A stretch of 64,000 nucleotides of DNA from Dipteris shenzhenensis. Lineage: Eukaryota; Polypodiophyta; Polypodiopsida; Gleicheniales. Positions 27,326-37,691 of the stretch are shown piece by piece (position 1 is the stretch's first letter; each line of letters starts with the position of its first letter). The stretch is taken from NCBI GenBank assembly GCA_047967505.1, contig CM106540.1. One strand, written 5' to 3'. Below the pieces are notes generated by a model, which saw only the letters and a program-made list of their open reading frames with translations, was not told the DNA's origin and did no database searches. The position numbers and the translations under genes are program-made.

Positions 27326-27496
27326 TGTGGGGGTTAAAGGTCACTGTGCCTTAACCCCGGTTATGTACAATACTCAAACACATATATAAATGAATGAAAA
27401 AGAAGATTAGGGTGGTTCTGCACCCACCAAAACTTGTGTGGCTCTCTGTCTCTCTCTCTCCTTCTTCCATTCTTGCTTCCGTTGAGAGCACTCTCA
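27326..27496 (+). repeat. 3' LTR of Copia copy 1
   Basis: 171 bp, identical as read to the 5' LTR. Directly preceded by the purine tract and followed by target duplication gtaag. Confidence 0.95.
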
Positions 27497-27501
27497 GTAA
27501 G

Positions 27502-28436
27502 ATCCTAATACTAATACCATTAAGGCTCTCCTCTCATGGTAGCCAGGCAACAAAGTTTTTTACACCATTGCCAATGGCATACAATGCAATAGGGGAAGCC
27601 ATGTGATGTGGATCACAATGATCAAGCTGTCAATACTTTGATGCACTTTAGTAGTTAAGTAGGCCATTCTAAAAATTGGATGTGGAAGATGACAACGTAT
27701 CCTCCTGCTCGACTAATATAGTGCACCAATGAGTGATATCAAATGCCTCCTGCATCAATTCAATAACCATTACATTAGTGGACCTAAGAAAGCACATTAC
27801 ATTAAAAGACCATAAAATATAAATCAATACATAGGATGCTTACCATCATGGCATTGTCTCCTTTAATGATGCAAGCAAGGCAAATAGGTATAAACTATAA
27901 ACTTTAGACATGAAAACTTTAGGCATGAAAACTTTATACATATTACCTGAAAACTTTGGACATGAAACCACACAATATAACCATCAATGCTTTTAATGTC
28001 CTCCAAGTCATGAAGAAAACCTATGCAAATTCCAAAATGCCCAGCCTACAATTTATGGATAGCTTGTACTAGTCAAACACATTGTTTGATGTTGCACAAG
28101 GGATAAAATGGACATTTTCATGCATTTCTCTAGATTCTTGCCTGCTATTTCACCATTTCAAGTAAAGTTGAAGGATTATACATTTCGTTTTCCATGACTA
28201 AAAGGTATTCCTACACATAACTTACAGACAGTCCATTGTCAGTTATATCAAAGGTTCCACTACTTCCCACTCCTATGTTAAAATAGGATCTTGTAAAGAA
28301 GATAGGCAAGGAAGGTACATAGTCTAAGAAATACATCCTTCCTCTTGGGAAGCTTATGTGGACCCTTGGCAAAACCTTCCATGACTATCTAGTTAGTCAA
28401 ACTGTAAGTTCAAGTCATCCAATGTATTTTTCATGT
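27502..28436. other. Gene-free flank of the Copia insertion
   Basis: AT-rich sequence without recognisable genes. A short triplication 'gaaaactttagacat / gaaaactttaggcat / gaaaactttatacat' lies at about 27905-27960. Confidence 0.5.
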
Positions 28437-28687
28437 TCTAGAACACACTAGAGCTCACAATATTGTTAACTTCTATCACTTTCTTCCTGACCATGCCTCT
28501 AGAACACACTAGAGCTCACGATATTGCCATCTTTCGCCACTTTGGTCACTGTTCCTGACCATGCCTCTACAACACACTAGAGCTCACAATATTGCCAGCT
28601 TGTGTCACTTTCTTCTTGACCATGCCTCTAGAACACATGAGCTCATAGCATTACCTCCTTGTGTCACTGTGTTCCAGATCATGCCTG
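28437..28687. repeat. Four tandem ~60-68-bp units
   Basis: Units begin 'tctagaacacactagagctca' or variants at about 28437, 28498, 28566 and 28627, and end '...tgaccatgcc'. The conserved core 'agaacacactagagctc' is partly palindromic. Divergence between units is moderate. Not coding. Confidence 0.85.
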
Positions 28688-28689
28688 TT

Positions 28690-29049
28690 GGAAAAACAAT
28701 AGCTGTAGGAGAGGAAAGAGCAGTTGTATCCTATATGAGAAGGAAAAGAAAGAGGAAAAAAGCTCCTAAAGGAGAGCAAAGAGTTGCTATAGCAAAATAA
28801 AAAGTGCCTGTAGGAGGGAAAAGAGCACCTATACTAGAAGGAGAAGCACCTATAGAAGGTAAAGAGAACCTGTAGGATATGACGGCTAAGCAAGAGGCCA
28901 TAGAGCAAGAGAGGGCAGATCAAGAGAGGAAAGAGAAGGTGGAGGTAGAGCATGAGGGGATAGAGCAAGAGAAGGCACATAAACAGTGAGCAGAGTAGGA
29001 GAGAGAAGACTAGCTATAGAAAGTGATGCAACCCAAATTTTGAAAAATG
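28690..29049. repeat. Purine-rich low-complexity stretch
   Basis: Mostly A and G with recurring 'gagaggaaagag', 'gcaagagagg' and 'cctatag' words. It is continuous with the 101-bp array that follows. The 79-residue plus-strand frame at 28561-28800 looks accidental. Confidence 0.6.
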
Positions 29050-29455
29050 GAGAGAGAGAGCAGCTGGACCAAAGCAAAGGAGAAGAGAGAGATGGGGTAG
29101 GCCTGCAGTAGGCTAAAGGACAAAAGAAATTCGTCCAAAAGGTCCCACAATGGAGGGAGAGGAAAGTTGGACCAGAGCAGAGGAGCAAAGAAAGGGGGTA
29201 GACCTACAATAGGCTAGAGGACAAAAGAAATTCATCCAAAAGGTCCCACAATGGAGGGAGAGGGCAATTGGACCAAAGTAGAGGAGCAGAGAAAGGGGGC
29301 AGACCTGCAGTAGGCTAGAGGACAAAAGAAATTCGTCCAAAAGGTCCCACAATGGAGGGAGAGGTAGTTGGACCAGAGCAGAGGAGTAGAGACAGAGGGG
29401 GCAAACTTGCAACACACCTAAGGAGAAGAGAAATTCGCCCACAAGGGCCCACAAA
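29050..29455. repeat. 101-bp tandem repeat, three full copies plus partial ends
   Basis: Units start 'aggctagaggacaaaagaa' or a close variant at 29110, 29211 and 29312 (exact 101-bp spacing). Partial units lie before and after. Minus-strand frames of up to 160 codons cross it. Because 101 is not a multiple of 3 the repeated peptide shifts frame each unit, so I do not treat these frames as genes. Confidence 0.9.
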
Positions 29456-32400
29456 GACATAAATGAGATTTGGGGATGATCTGGGGTGGGTGCACATGGG
29501 AGGGTGGTCAAGCATGGGTTAAGGGGGGGAGGATGGTTTGGGTGGTCCCCAATGTAAGAAGAATAGCCAATAGGGGATCTTTGCATGCCTGCCATCCCTC
29601 CACCTCAACTTACCATTGCCCCACACAAAGGAACACTCTCATTGGTACACCTCAAATCCCTCTCTAATCCCTTGAAATTAGGAAACACTGATTGGAGGCC
29701 CTTCTGAGACCCCATTTCTCCCCTAATGATTTCAACTGAAAAATCTTACTTCAAGAGGCCAGTCTTATGGGGCAGGGTCAATCGTGGTTGATGCACATGC
29801 TTTCACTAAGAGTACATAGTGCACTTCAAGGAAGAATGTATATAAAAGACTCCAAAATTAAGATGATTTTACACGTATGTTGAGCACCCTTCTAAAACTG
29901 TATATGTTTCAACGTTTAATCTAAATTTCCCTCTATATATTTAGATAAATTAATCATATTTGATGAGTATTTATCTAATCCCCTCTAGCTTGTTATCTCA
30001 AGCTATTGATGTCACAAAAAAATTCCTTCAATAAAATAAAGGAATAGTGCCAATTTCTATTAGGGGTTGGTCAGACCCTAAGGAAAATAGACCACTTACA
30101 AAACTTGGCCAACTATAGTCCAAGGTTAAACCACCCATGGCCCATGCTATATGGTAGCTTTGCATCACATGGTTAAACATCTACCCATGTTAGTTTTGGG
30201 TGAGTTAAAATTTCAGGGCCTCCAACTCTCCTAAATCCCACTTTTAAACTTTGTGGTAGTGTGAGTTTCAAAGATCACCTAAGGGAGCTTGGAAATCACC
30301 CCTTTTTATTTTGAGAACTCATCCCTCAAGCCTGTTTGGTTCAAGAGGTTCCATGACCTCTTACATGAAGGACATTGTGATGATCATAAGAGCTTGTACG
30401 GGCTTCTTGTCCATGAAGAAGAAGGGTATGTTATATTGTTTTATAATGTCCCCTTTCTTTGCTGTTTCATGAGTGACTGTCACTCTTCTCTCATTCTCCA
30501 AGCTCCTCTGAGCTAATATGCAAGTACCGTGGCTTTGTGAGCTTTCTTCTTGCAAGACTTTCCAAGCACGCTCGTGCTTATTGTTGCTAGAGCTTTGCCC
30601 ATCATTCCAACCTGTCATGCTCTCATAAGTAATCTTTGGGTTGTCTTGTGCTTATTGAATTTATAGGTTGATGCCTTGAGGGTATCCCATCGATTGGGCT
30701 ATCAGAAGATGCTTCCACAAGCTCTATTGGAATGTGAGCTTTCATAGGCCTCATGATAGGTGCGACCACAAGCTCTTTTAAGCTATTGCCTATCTTCTAC
30801 AACCTCTTAACCTTCTCTTCTATAGGGTTGTTTGCAAGTGTTATCCACCTTTACACAAGCCTTGTAGCCAATTTTTTGACTAGGGAGTTGTTTTATCTTT
30901 TAAGAACACACTATAATTTTTTTTTGGACTTTCTCGTTTTGTTTGGACTCTTTTTTGAAATGGTCACCTCCACAAAATATCACTTGGTAAACTCAAAAGT
31001 TGGTAAGTTTGCACATGGCCTAATAAATCTAAAGAGTCACCAAAGTTGTAAGTGGTGACCTCCGCTGTGAATACATGTACCATGGGTAAATTTGCAACCC
31101 TAAATCACCTTCGCACAAATGTGGCCTAATAAAGCTTAAAGTTTAGCAAAGTTGTAAGTGTCGATCTGCACTCAATAAAGATACTTCAAATTTTGGTTCA
31201 ATTATAACACTATGCCATTCATGCCTACCTGATTCTTCAATGTTTGATAGTGAAAATATGACAACATATGGAAAGTGTTCATTGATTTCAATATATATAC
31301 ACCATTTGATTAAATAATATATTAGGTAGTGTAAAGATACACCATTGATTTGGAAAAAATCATAGAATATGTTATCCTATTCTTTTGAACCCTATTTAGA
31401 GTCGTTAGATTCTGATTCTAGTATTACATATTTACATGATGGGTCAAGTCTACCCAAATGATATTTAATATGTACATGGCTACTATCATGGATTGTGATA
31501 CATCTTTCAACATTGTAGCCATGCTTCCTTTTTAGACTTCAAGTCCTTGATTTCTAGTAATGAATAATGCTATTCACTTCCAGCTTTATCAAGACCTCTT
31601 TGTTTGGAACCCATTCATGTTTCTTTTGCCAAGTAAGCATGATAAAGTTTTTCACTGCATAACTTTTTGGGAGACTTTTCAAAGGCTTTGGTTCATACCA
31701 TAAAGCTATGAATGTTGTAAAATTCCTTTCTCATCCCTTGCTATCTGAGCAACATTTCCCAACCAAATTGGGCCACCTTGGTCATCGAAGTCTAATTTTG
31801 GATTAGATGCCCAAATTGTCACAAAATTACCCTCTTGAATTTTGTCAAATGGTTTCACATTCGTCATTGTATTTATTCTAATGCAAGTCCTTGTGATTCA
31901 TCTTGTGTTAGCAAAAACAATTTGGGGTATTTAATGCTCATTATATTTTCTTGTCCTTTTAGATATTTAACAAGTGCTTCATTTGACAAGATTATCTCTA
32001 TATTTTTACTTGTTTGCTCAATATATTTTTGCATCATACTTTTAACATGTGAAATAAAGGCTTATAGACCTTCATTTCAACTAGGTTAAGCTCTTTCCTT
32101 TTAGTGAGAACAAATTTAGTTTCCTCCAATGAAGTTATTTGTGGTAATATAGCATATGCCTTACTCCATTAATGGTCCCCATCCAGCTTTTATTGCATCA
32201 TTGGAGTATCATCATGCATAAACTAGAAATACTGTGGATTTATATGCCTTATTAGTGCAATCATCTCTTTGTTTTAAATGTACCTCTATCAATGCTATCT
32301 AATCTACCATCCTCTCTTGATAGTCAGTTCTAATTCTTTCTTTCAAGAACGTCTCATTTGGTTGATTGCCAATTCTAATTCATAATGAATGTTGCCACTT

Positions 32401-32660
32401 GGTTACTATCATGTTCATATAAACTATCAATTATACATCGCAAAAGAGTCACTACCAAAGGACTAATCTCCACACAAGTGTGTTTTTAGTCCTCAAATGG
32501 AGATTGGGGTGCATCTATACCTTTGCAACATTTTTGTGTTTTAATCCATGCCATCAATGGTGATACACATGGACTAATTGATTTTTTGAAATAGCTTCCT
32601 TCCTCTAATAAGCATACAAAATTATAGCATATTGCACATTATGTAAATGTATTGTTTGCC
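29456..32660. other. Long gene-free region
   Basis: No convincing gene. Contains the 29690-29740 patch (inverted relative of 18650-18705) and a diverged direct repeat at about 31007-31072 and 31110-31190 sharing 'ggcctaataaa' and 'caaagttgtaagtg'. The stretch 32100-32660 may be the decayed tail of the minus-strand gene starting at 33.7 kb. Confidence 0.45.
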
Positions 32661-32667
32661 ATTTTAT

Positions 32668-33731
32668 CTACCTTCCTTGAAGTTGCTCGCATTTACTATG
32701 TTTAATAGCATTTTTTATTTCATCATCTGTCTTGCATTTTGACATCCTTTGCTTTGATGGTGCCTTGACATGGGAAAATTGTTTGTGCCAAATTTTATAC
32801 AAGCTTGACCTTGAAATTAAGATTTCTTCTTTGTGTTGTAAAGCTTTATTAATAGTTTCTAGCACAATGATCTTTGTCATTCCTAAAGGAAGATGATGTT
32901 GGCATTCTACACTTCCATCTGGCATTGTTTGGTGAAGATGAGGCTGTGGCAATGCATGGTCTTCAAGGGTTTTCCTTATTATTGCAATTGCATTTCTAGT
33001 GCTTCCATGGTGTTTAACCCTATACTACATAGGCATTTCCATGAATTTTATGAACCACTTTGTCCTTCACCTTTACCCAAATGCTCCAATATGTACCATG
33101 CAATAGTCTAATGAGAGTCTAATTAACCATTGATATCCTCCATTGTAAATGGCTATCCATTAACCATGGGTTTCAATATAGGTTTGAAGTTTCTTGTCTT
33201 CAAGTTTTGATGACCTTGTTGAAGGAAGCAAGAAGAAGATGTTTACTTGATAATTATTTGATGCTTTATAATATCTTGAAAATGGCAATCTGGTAGACAA
33301 GTTCATTAAAGTCTATCGGTTGGCAAATGCCTCTTGAATTGTGTGGTTGAACTGTTTCTCCTTTATAGTTAGTAGATGTACTATCATCTATATCCTCCAT
33401 ACCACTAAAAACATCCTGAATTGCATCACAACTAGATAATCTACCATCTACATCCTCTTTGCTATTCATATCCTCCATAGTTGGATGTTCTACCAACTAT
33501 ATCTTCCATGCTAGTGAGAACATCAAGGCCAACATCATGCTTATATTTTTTGGCATCTCTACCCTCCACTCCAATGAGAACATCATGACCAATGTCACAA
33601 TTAGATGTTTCACCATCCATATCCTCCAATCCAATGAGAACATCTGGATTAGTATTACTAATATCATCATTTCCTGTTATTGCATCACCTATCGCATCGA
33701 TTGCTTCATTTGTTCTGCTTTGTGGTCCCAT
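32668..33731 (-). pseudogene. Unrecognised decayed gene with acidic 20-residue repeats
   Basis: Three minus-strand frames lie end to end: 33731-33462, 33496-33266 and 32952-32668. The first two overlap and encode a repeated acidic motif of the form DVL.G.ED.D..TSN every 20 residues, with one frame change near 33480. The third carries SLYKIWHKQFSHVKAP then QRMSKCKTDDEIKNA. This reminds me of the 'aromatic-W..F.HV..P...R.SKC..C' segment in transposon-borne proteins of non-seed plants. That comparison is from memory and weak. Stops separate the pieces, so the gene is dead or has unrecognised introns. Confidence 0.35.
33385..33680. repeat. 60-bp tandem repeat, about five copies
   Basis: Units start 'atatcctcca...' or variants at about 33385, 33445, 33502, 33562 and 33622, with one unit 3 bp short. 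The near-60 period keeps one minus-strand frame open across most copies, unlike the other arrays in this window. Confidence 0.8.
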
Positions 33732-34025
33732 CTTGTCATTCTCAACACAAACAAATATTCTATACCAATGAACATGTTTGAGTCACTTGCAACACAAGAC
33801 AAGTCTTCTCTAATAGTGAGCATGTTTGATTCACTTTTACAACACAAGCAACTATTCTGTGCAAGCATCCCTTATTATAATTTCCTCAGTACCGGTGAGC
33901 GTGTAGCTATGTTAGTCTTCATAACCACTACAATTAATGGATTCTATTGCTATAGATCTTTTCTTCAGATAACACTTTTGTGTGTCTTCCACTGTATTGA
34001 AGGAAACTATCTTAGGCGAATTTGA

Positions 34026-34615
34026 TTTCAAGAAAGCTAACCCCATTTAATAGTATTATGGAGATATAGATGTGATGTACTATCCTTTACATTTTGAGTA
34101 AAGCCTTTATATGTTAACTTAATTGCCTTTACTATACAAAGAAGCTTCTGGGAGCTTAGCCCTTAAATTTGCCAACTGGTAATACTTCATTGGAGCAAGA
34201 CATCTCAAATATTTTTTCCTTCAAATAGGTTTTCTTAATATCTTGAAAATATCTTTGCAAAAATTTCATCTTGATCCCAAAGAGTGTATGTGCTTGCACA
34301 TAAAAAATTCACATTGTGAGACATCACCCAATGTTTTAAAGTCTCCATGGGATATTATAATTGTACTTTAGGATTGATCACATTAGTGATTATCACTACT
34401 CATCTTCTCTCATCACAACCTTGAAATGACACATGTCCATAGGATAAAGATTAAGTATTTATCCAAAGGCTACTGCTTCATTGTTCCTGTATAACACCAC
34501 ATCTAAACCCTCTATTAGGTGAATACTTGTTTTTAGGAAAAATAAATTAGCAATTGTGAAAAAAAACTCTAACATGTGAACTTTAACCCAAAAAATCCTT
34601 AGTATACTGAGCAAA
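34026..34615. other. Gene-free AT-rich region
   Basis: Nothing recognised between the decayed ORF region and the telomere-like block. Confidence 0.5.
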
Positions 34616-34617
34616 AA

Positions 34618-34985
34618 GAAACTTCTCAAACCCTAAAACCCAAACTCTAGACTAATCCCTAGATCTTAGAACCTAGATGCTATTAAACCTAGTTCCTAGG
34701 TCCTAACCTTAGACTCTAAGCCCTAGATCTTAAACGCTAAACCCTAAACCTTGGCTAAGTACTAGATCTTAGACCCTAAACCCTAAATCCTAGATCGTGG
34801 ATCCTAAACCACTAGACTCTAGATCTTACATGCTTAACCTAAACTATAGCTAAACCGGAGATCCTAAATCCTAAAATCTAAGCCCTAAACCCTAGCTAAA
34901 TTCTAGAACCTAAACCCTAAAACCTAGATCTTAAATCCAAAATCCTAAACCATAGCTAAATCCTAAACCGTAAATTGCAAGCAGT
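34618..34985. repeat. Degenerate interstitial telomere-like (CCCTAAA) block
   Basis: The plus strand is built of variants of ccctaaa, cctagat and cctaaac for about 370 bp, with exact 'ccctaaa' words near 34632, 34740, 34775 and 34880-34915. CCCTAAA is the C-strand of the plant telomere repeat. The heavy divergence shows it is an old internal block and not a chromosome end. Confidence 0.8.
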
Positions 34986-34999
34986 AATTTGTAGCATAT

Positions 35000-35480
35000 C
35001 CTAATTTGAGTAATAGGTTGTGTTGCACCTAACCTTTCATCTTGAGCAATAACTTGGGGACTTGGTAACTTGTTGATCAAGCAAGAGGTTGGGGTGCAAC
35101 ACAATCTATTGCTCAACAAAATATCTTGATTCAAGCAATAGGTAGTATTGCACTCAACATGTTGCATGAGTAATAGGTTAGGAAACTCCCAACCTATTGC
35201 TCATGCAACCTATTGGGTGTAATACAACATACTGGTCAAATTAAGAGATACTTTTGATTTGAGCAATAGGTTGTGTTGTATTCAAGAGACAAGTTGGGGT
35301 GCACTTGAACTTGATGCTTAAGCAATAGATTGGAGTGCATCAAAATCAATTTCTCAAATTAACAAAATCCAATGATTTGAACAATTGGTTGATTTGCATC
35401 AAACATGTTGTGTGAGCAACATGTTGGAAAAACTCCCAATTTGTTGCTCACGCAATGTGTTGGGTGCAAATATCATGATG
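35000..35480. repeat. Cluster of short inverted and direct repeats (gcaataggttg)
   Basis: The word 'gagcaataggttg(t/g)gttgca' and its reverse complement recur at least eight times: near 35007, 35090, 35135, 35168, 35200, 35262, 35320 and 35410-35460. Adjacent opposite copies, such as 35168-35212, form hairpins. Not coding. Confidence 0.7.
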
Positions 35481-35597
35481 TTTTCTTGAAAATTTTAGAA
35501 AATCATGCCATTGCAATGTTTGTGGAGCTCAATACTATGGCTACTATTGACTAGCTATTTGCACTACCTCTAGACTATATTGTTAGCCAGTATTATG

Positions 35598-35885
35598 TGT
35601 TGGGATATCTCAAGGTGTATGCCTCAGGCACACCTTGGTTTCTATGTGTGAGTGCTAGAGGCACAGTTAGGTGCCCACAAGCACAGTTAGGTGGTGGAAA
35701 GCCACATAGGATGATTGAGAGAATCTAGGAGCAGATTGAGGAGATGATTGTGGAGCTCTAAAGTCATCAGTGATGTCAGTGAGCATGTATGAGGTGCCTA
35801 CTTAAGGACCTCACTCTTCTTCATTCCATAATGCAAGTATTCTGAATTTGTGTTCACTCTTTGCTTCCCTTTCAGTTCACCAACA
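35598..35885 (+). repeat. 5' LTR of the non-autonomous element
   Basis: 288 bp bounded by TGTTGG...CCAACA, about 98-99% identical to the 3' copy. Contains the internal doublet 'gcacagttaggtg'. Confidence 0.92.
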
Positions 35886-35898
35886 TGGTATCAGAGCC
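35886..35898 (+). promoter_or_regulatory. Primer-binding site, initiator tRNA-Met
   Basis: tggtatcagagcc begins at the first base after the LTR, the same primer class as in the Copia element at 21.6 kb. Confidence 0.9.
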
Positions 35899-36742
35899 CT
35901 TTGATCCCCCTTGAGCCCATTTTTGCCACATCATCATCTTCTTCTTTATCTTCTTCTTCTCCATTTTCCTCCTTCTTCCCAAAATCTTTGAGAGCTTGGT
36001 TCTCTGCCTACAAACCACCATTGCCCAAACCCTCTGAGCTGCAAACTCCTCTAGTATGGGCAAACTTCCAGCTGCAAGCTTTCTGGGAAATTGCAACTGT
36101 ACGTGAAATGCCAACACTTACACTGATCGACGAAAATCCGCGCAATTCTACTTGTGTACCTGTCTATCTGCAAATTCCTTTCAGCCCATGTTGGAGGACC
36201 TGAGAGCAAGCTGCTATTGAAATTTGAGTAGCAATGGCTGCATATTCAAGGTAAAAATAGAGAAAAACCAGTCGTTTTTGAAGATGCTCCAGCCAGCAAA
36301 CTCGCACGAAATCACCTCAGACCTCTACACTAGAAGTTCACCTTTATGTGAGCTTTCTTTTGCTTTAAAAAGCCCCTCTTCCTTTTCTCTAAAGAGTAAG
36401 CTACAAGCCCTCCAAGTTCAGTCTTTTGGTTTTGATAGTTTTGATAAGTTTTTGAAAAAGATGCTACATAAGATGCTATTCTAGCATTTCTGGTTTTTTG
36501 AAACTTTCAATAACATCAGTACAAGTGTGGCTTTAGTTTTGCTTTGAATTTCTATACCTGGTTTTGATTGGAAAGTATTCATTTTAGCCACCTCTGTGAA
36601 GCATATAAGTGAAAGCATCATTGATTGAAATTTGGTCACAAGACTTTGCTACATTAAATGCTTATATTTTGAAGCATTTCAATTGTTATTCTAAGCCCTG
36701 TAAGAGAGAAGACACTGCCCAATATCTGGGTTAGACCCTCTC

Positions 36743-37027
36743 ATGGATTGCTTAGAGATCTACCCTCTCATGGCACCTTCATTTAACTCCAAGTACAAGA
36801 AAAAGATGAAGGTTAGATACCTAAGATATGCTTCTCTACACAACTATGGAGATGACAAGATAATTGTTCTCTTGAAGGATATGATTTTCAGATCCACTTG
36901 TTCTAGTTCTCTTATCATGGTACCATCTTATAAGGCACTAGACACTGCCCATGTGGTAAGACCTTGCCTTGACATGGATATTTTGCCTCCACAAGATGAG
37001 GCATCCCATGAAGATTATGCATTTTAA
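36743..37027 (+). CDS. Unrecognised 94-codon frame inside the non-autonomous element
   Basis: Begins MDCLEIYPLMAPS and ends DEASHEDYAF; lysine-rich then acidic, with no domain I recognise. It is the longest frame in the 3' half of the interior that does not overlap an LTR. It could be captured host sequence or chance. A second open stretch, 35850-36203, mainly reads out of the 5' LTR through a CT-rich leader and looks accidental. Confidence 0.2.
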   Translation: MDCLEIYPLMAPSFNSKYKKKMKVRYLRYASLHNYGDDKIIVLLKDMIFRSTCSSSLIMVPSYKALDTAHVVRPCLDMDILPPQDEASHEDYAF

Positions 37028-37403
37028 ATCATCTCTATGTATGCTCCAGATCTCTCTTTTTATGTCAAGGTACTCAGCCTGGATAGTCCTCCAAAATGAA
37101 TGAAATAAACTATTGTGTTTTTGTGTGTTTTGTAAACACCTCTGGTCACCTTATGATGTAGGCCATGTGTATGTTTTGCTCCATGGTACCTCCTGCAGAC
37201 ATTGTGTGCATGTACATGCAGGGGAGATAACCATTGGAAGGTCTTTTTGTATCCCTTTTGTTTACCTTACACCCATGGGGGAACCCTTGCTAGCATGAGA
37301 ACCTACCCATAGATTTATCCTTGACCACCATGAGATGGCATGAGAAACTATGAGACTAGATGTATCCTTGACATAGCCTGAGGCATTCCCTTGAGGGGGG
37401 GTT

Positions 37404-37691
37404 TGTTGGGATATCTCAAGGTGTATGCCTCAGGCACACCTTGGTTTCTATGTGTGAGTGCTAGAGGCACAGTTAGGTGCCCACATGCACAGTTAGGTGG
37501 TGGAAAGCCACATAGGATGATTGAGAGAATCTAGGAGCAGATTGAGGAGATGATTGTGGAGCTCTAAAGTCATCAGTGATGTCAGTGAGCATGTATGAGG
37601 TGCCTACTTAAGGACCTCACTCTTCTTCATTCCATAATGCAAGTATTTTGAGTTTGTGTTCACTCTTTGCTTTCCTTTCAGTTCACCAACA
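37404..37691 (+). repeat. 3' LTR of the non-autonomous element
   Basis: 288 bp, same ends as the 5' LTR, preceded by a G-rich purine tract. Confidence 0.92.

Larger units (their letters stand above)
21625..27496 (+). mobile_element. Complete young Ty1/Copia retrotransposon (copy 1)
   Basis: 5,872 bp from LTR to LTR. The two 171-bp LTRs (21625-21795, 27326-27496) start TG, end CA and are identical as read. The 5-bp target duplication gtaag flanks both ends (21620-21624, 27497-27501). A primer-binding site for initiator tRNA-Met (tggtatcagagcc, 21798-21810) follows the 5' LTR, and a purine tract (aagtgggagg, 27315-27324) precedes the 3' LTR. The leader before gag is long (about 1.4 kb). Gag-pol is one frame of 1,326 codons. 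Identical LTRs mean recent insertion, yet the coding region carries defects (see the CDS entry), so it may have been mobilised by a better copy. Confidence 0.95.
35598..37691 (+). mobile_element. Non-autonomous LTR retrotransposon (TRIM/LARD type), 2.1 kb
   Basis: Two 288-bp direct repeats (35598-35885, 37404-37691) start TGTTGG and end CCAACA. They differ at only about 4 positions. An initiator tRNA-Met primer site (tggtatcagagcc) directly follows the first, and a purine tract (gaggggggg, about 37393-37401) precedes the second. Flanking 5-mers are ttatg and ttata, a target duplication with one mismatch. The 1.5-kb interior has no gag, protease, reverse transcriptase or integrase motif, so it must depend on another element. 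Size lies between typical TRIM and LARD elements. Confidence 0.9.

Noticed and set aside
28886-29595. Minus-strand ORFs of 100 and 160 codons
   Set aside because: They cross a 101-bp tandem array whose period is not a multiple of 3, so the repeated peptide changes frame each unit. No domain is recognisable.
33459-34025. 188-codon plus-strand ORF
   Set aside because: It is antisense to the 60-bp repeat that makes more sense on the minus strand. It is Ile/Ser/Asn-rich with no domain, probably a shadow that happens to extend.
34618-34985. A true chromosome end
   Set aside because: The CCCTAAA units are heavily diverged and unique sequence and transposons continue on both sides.
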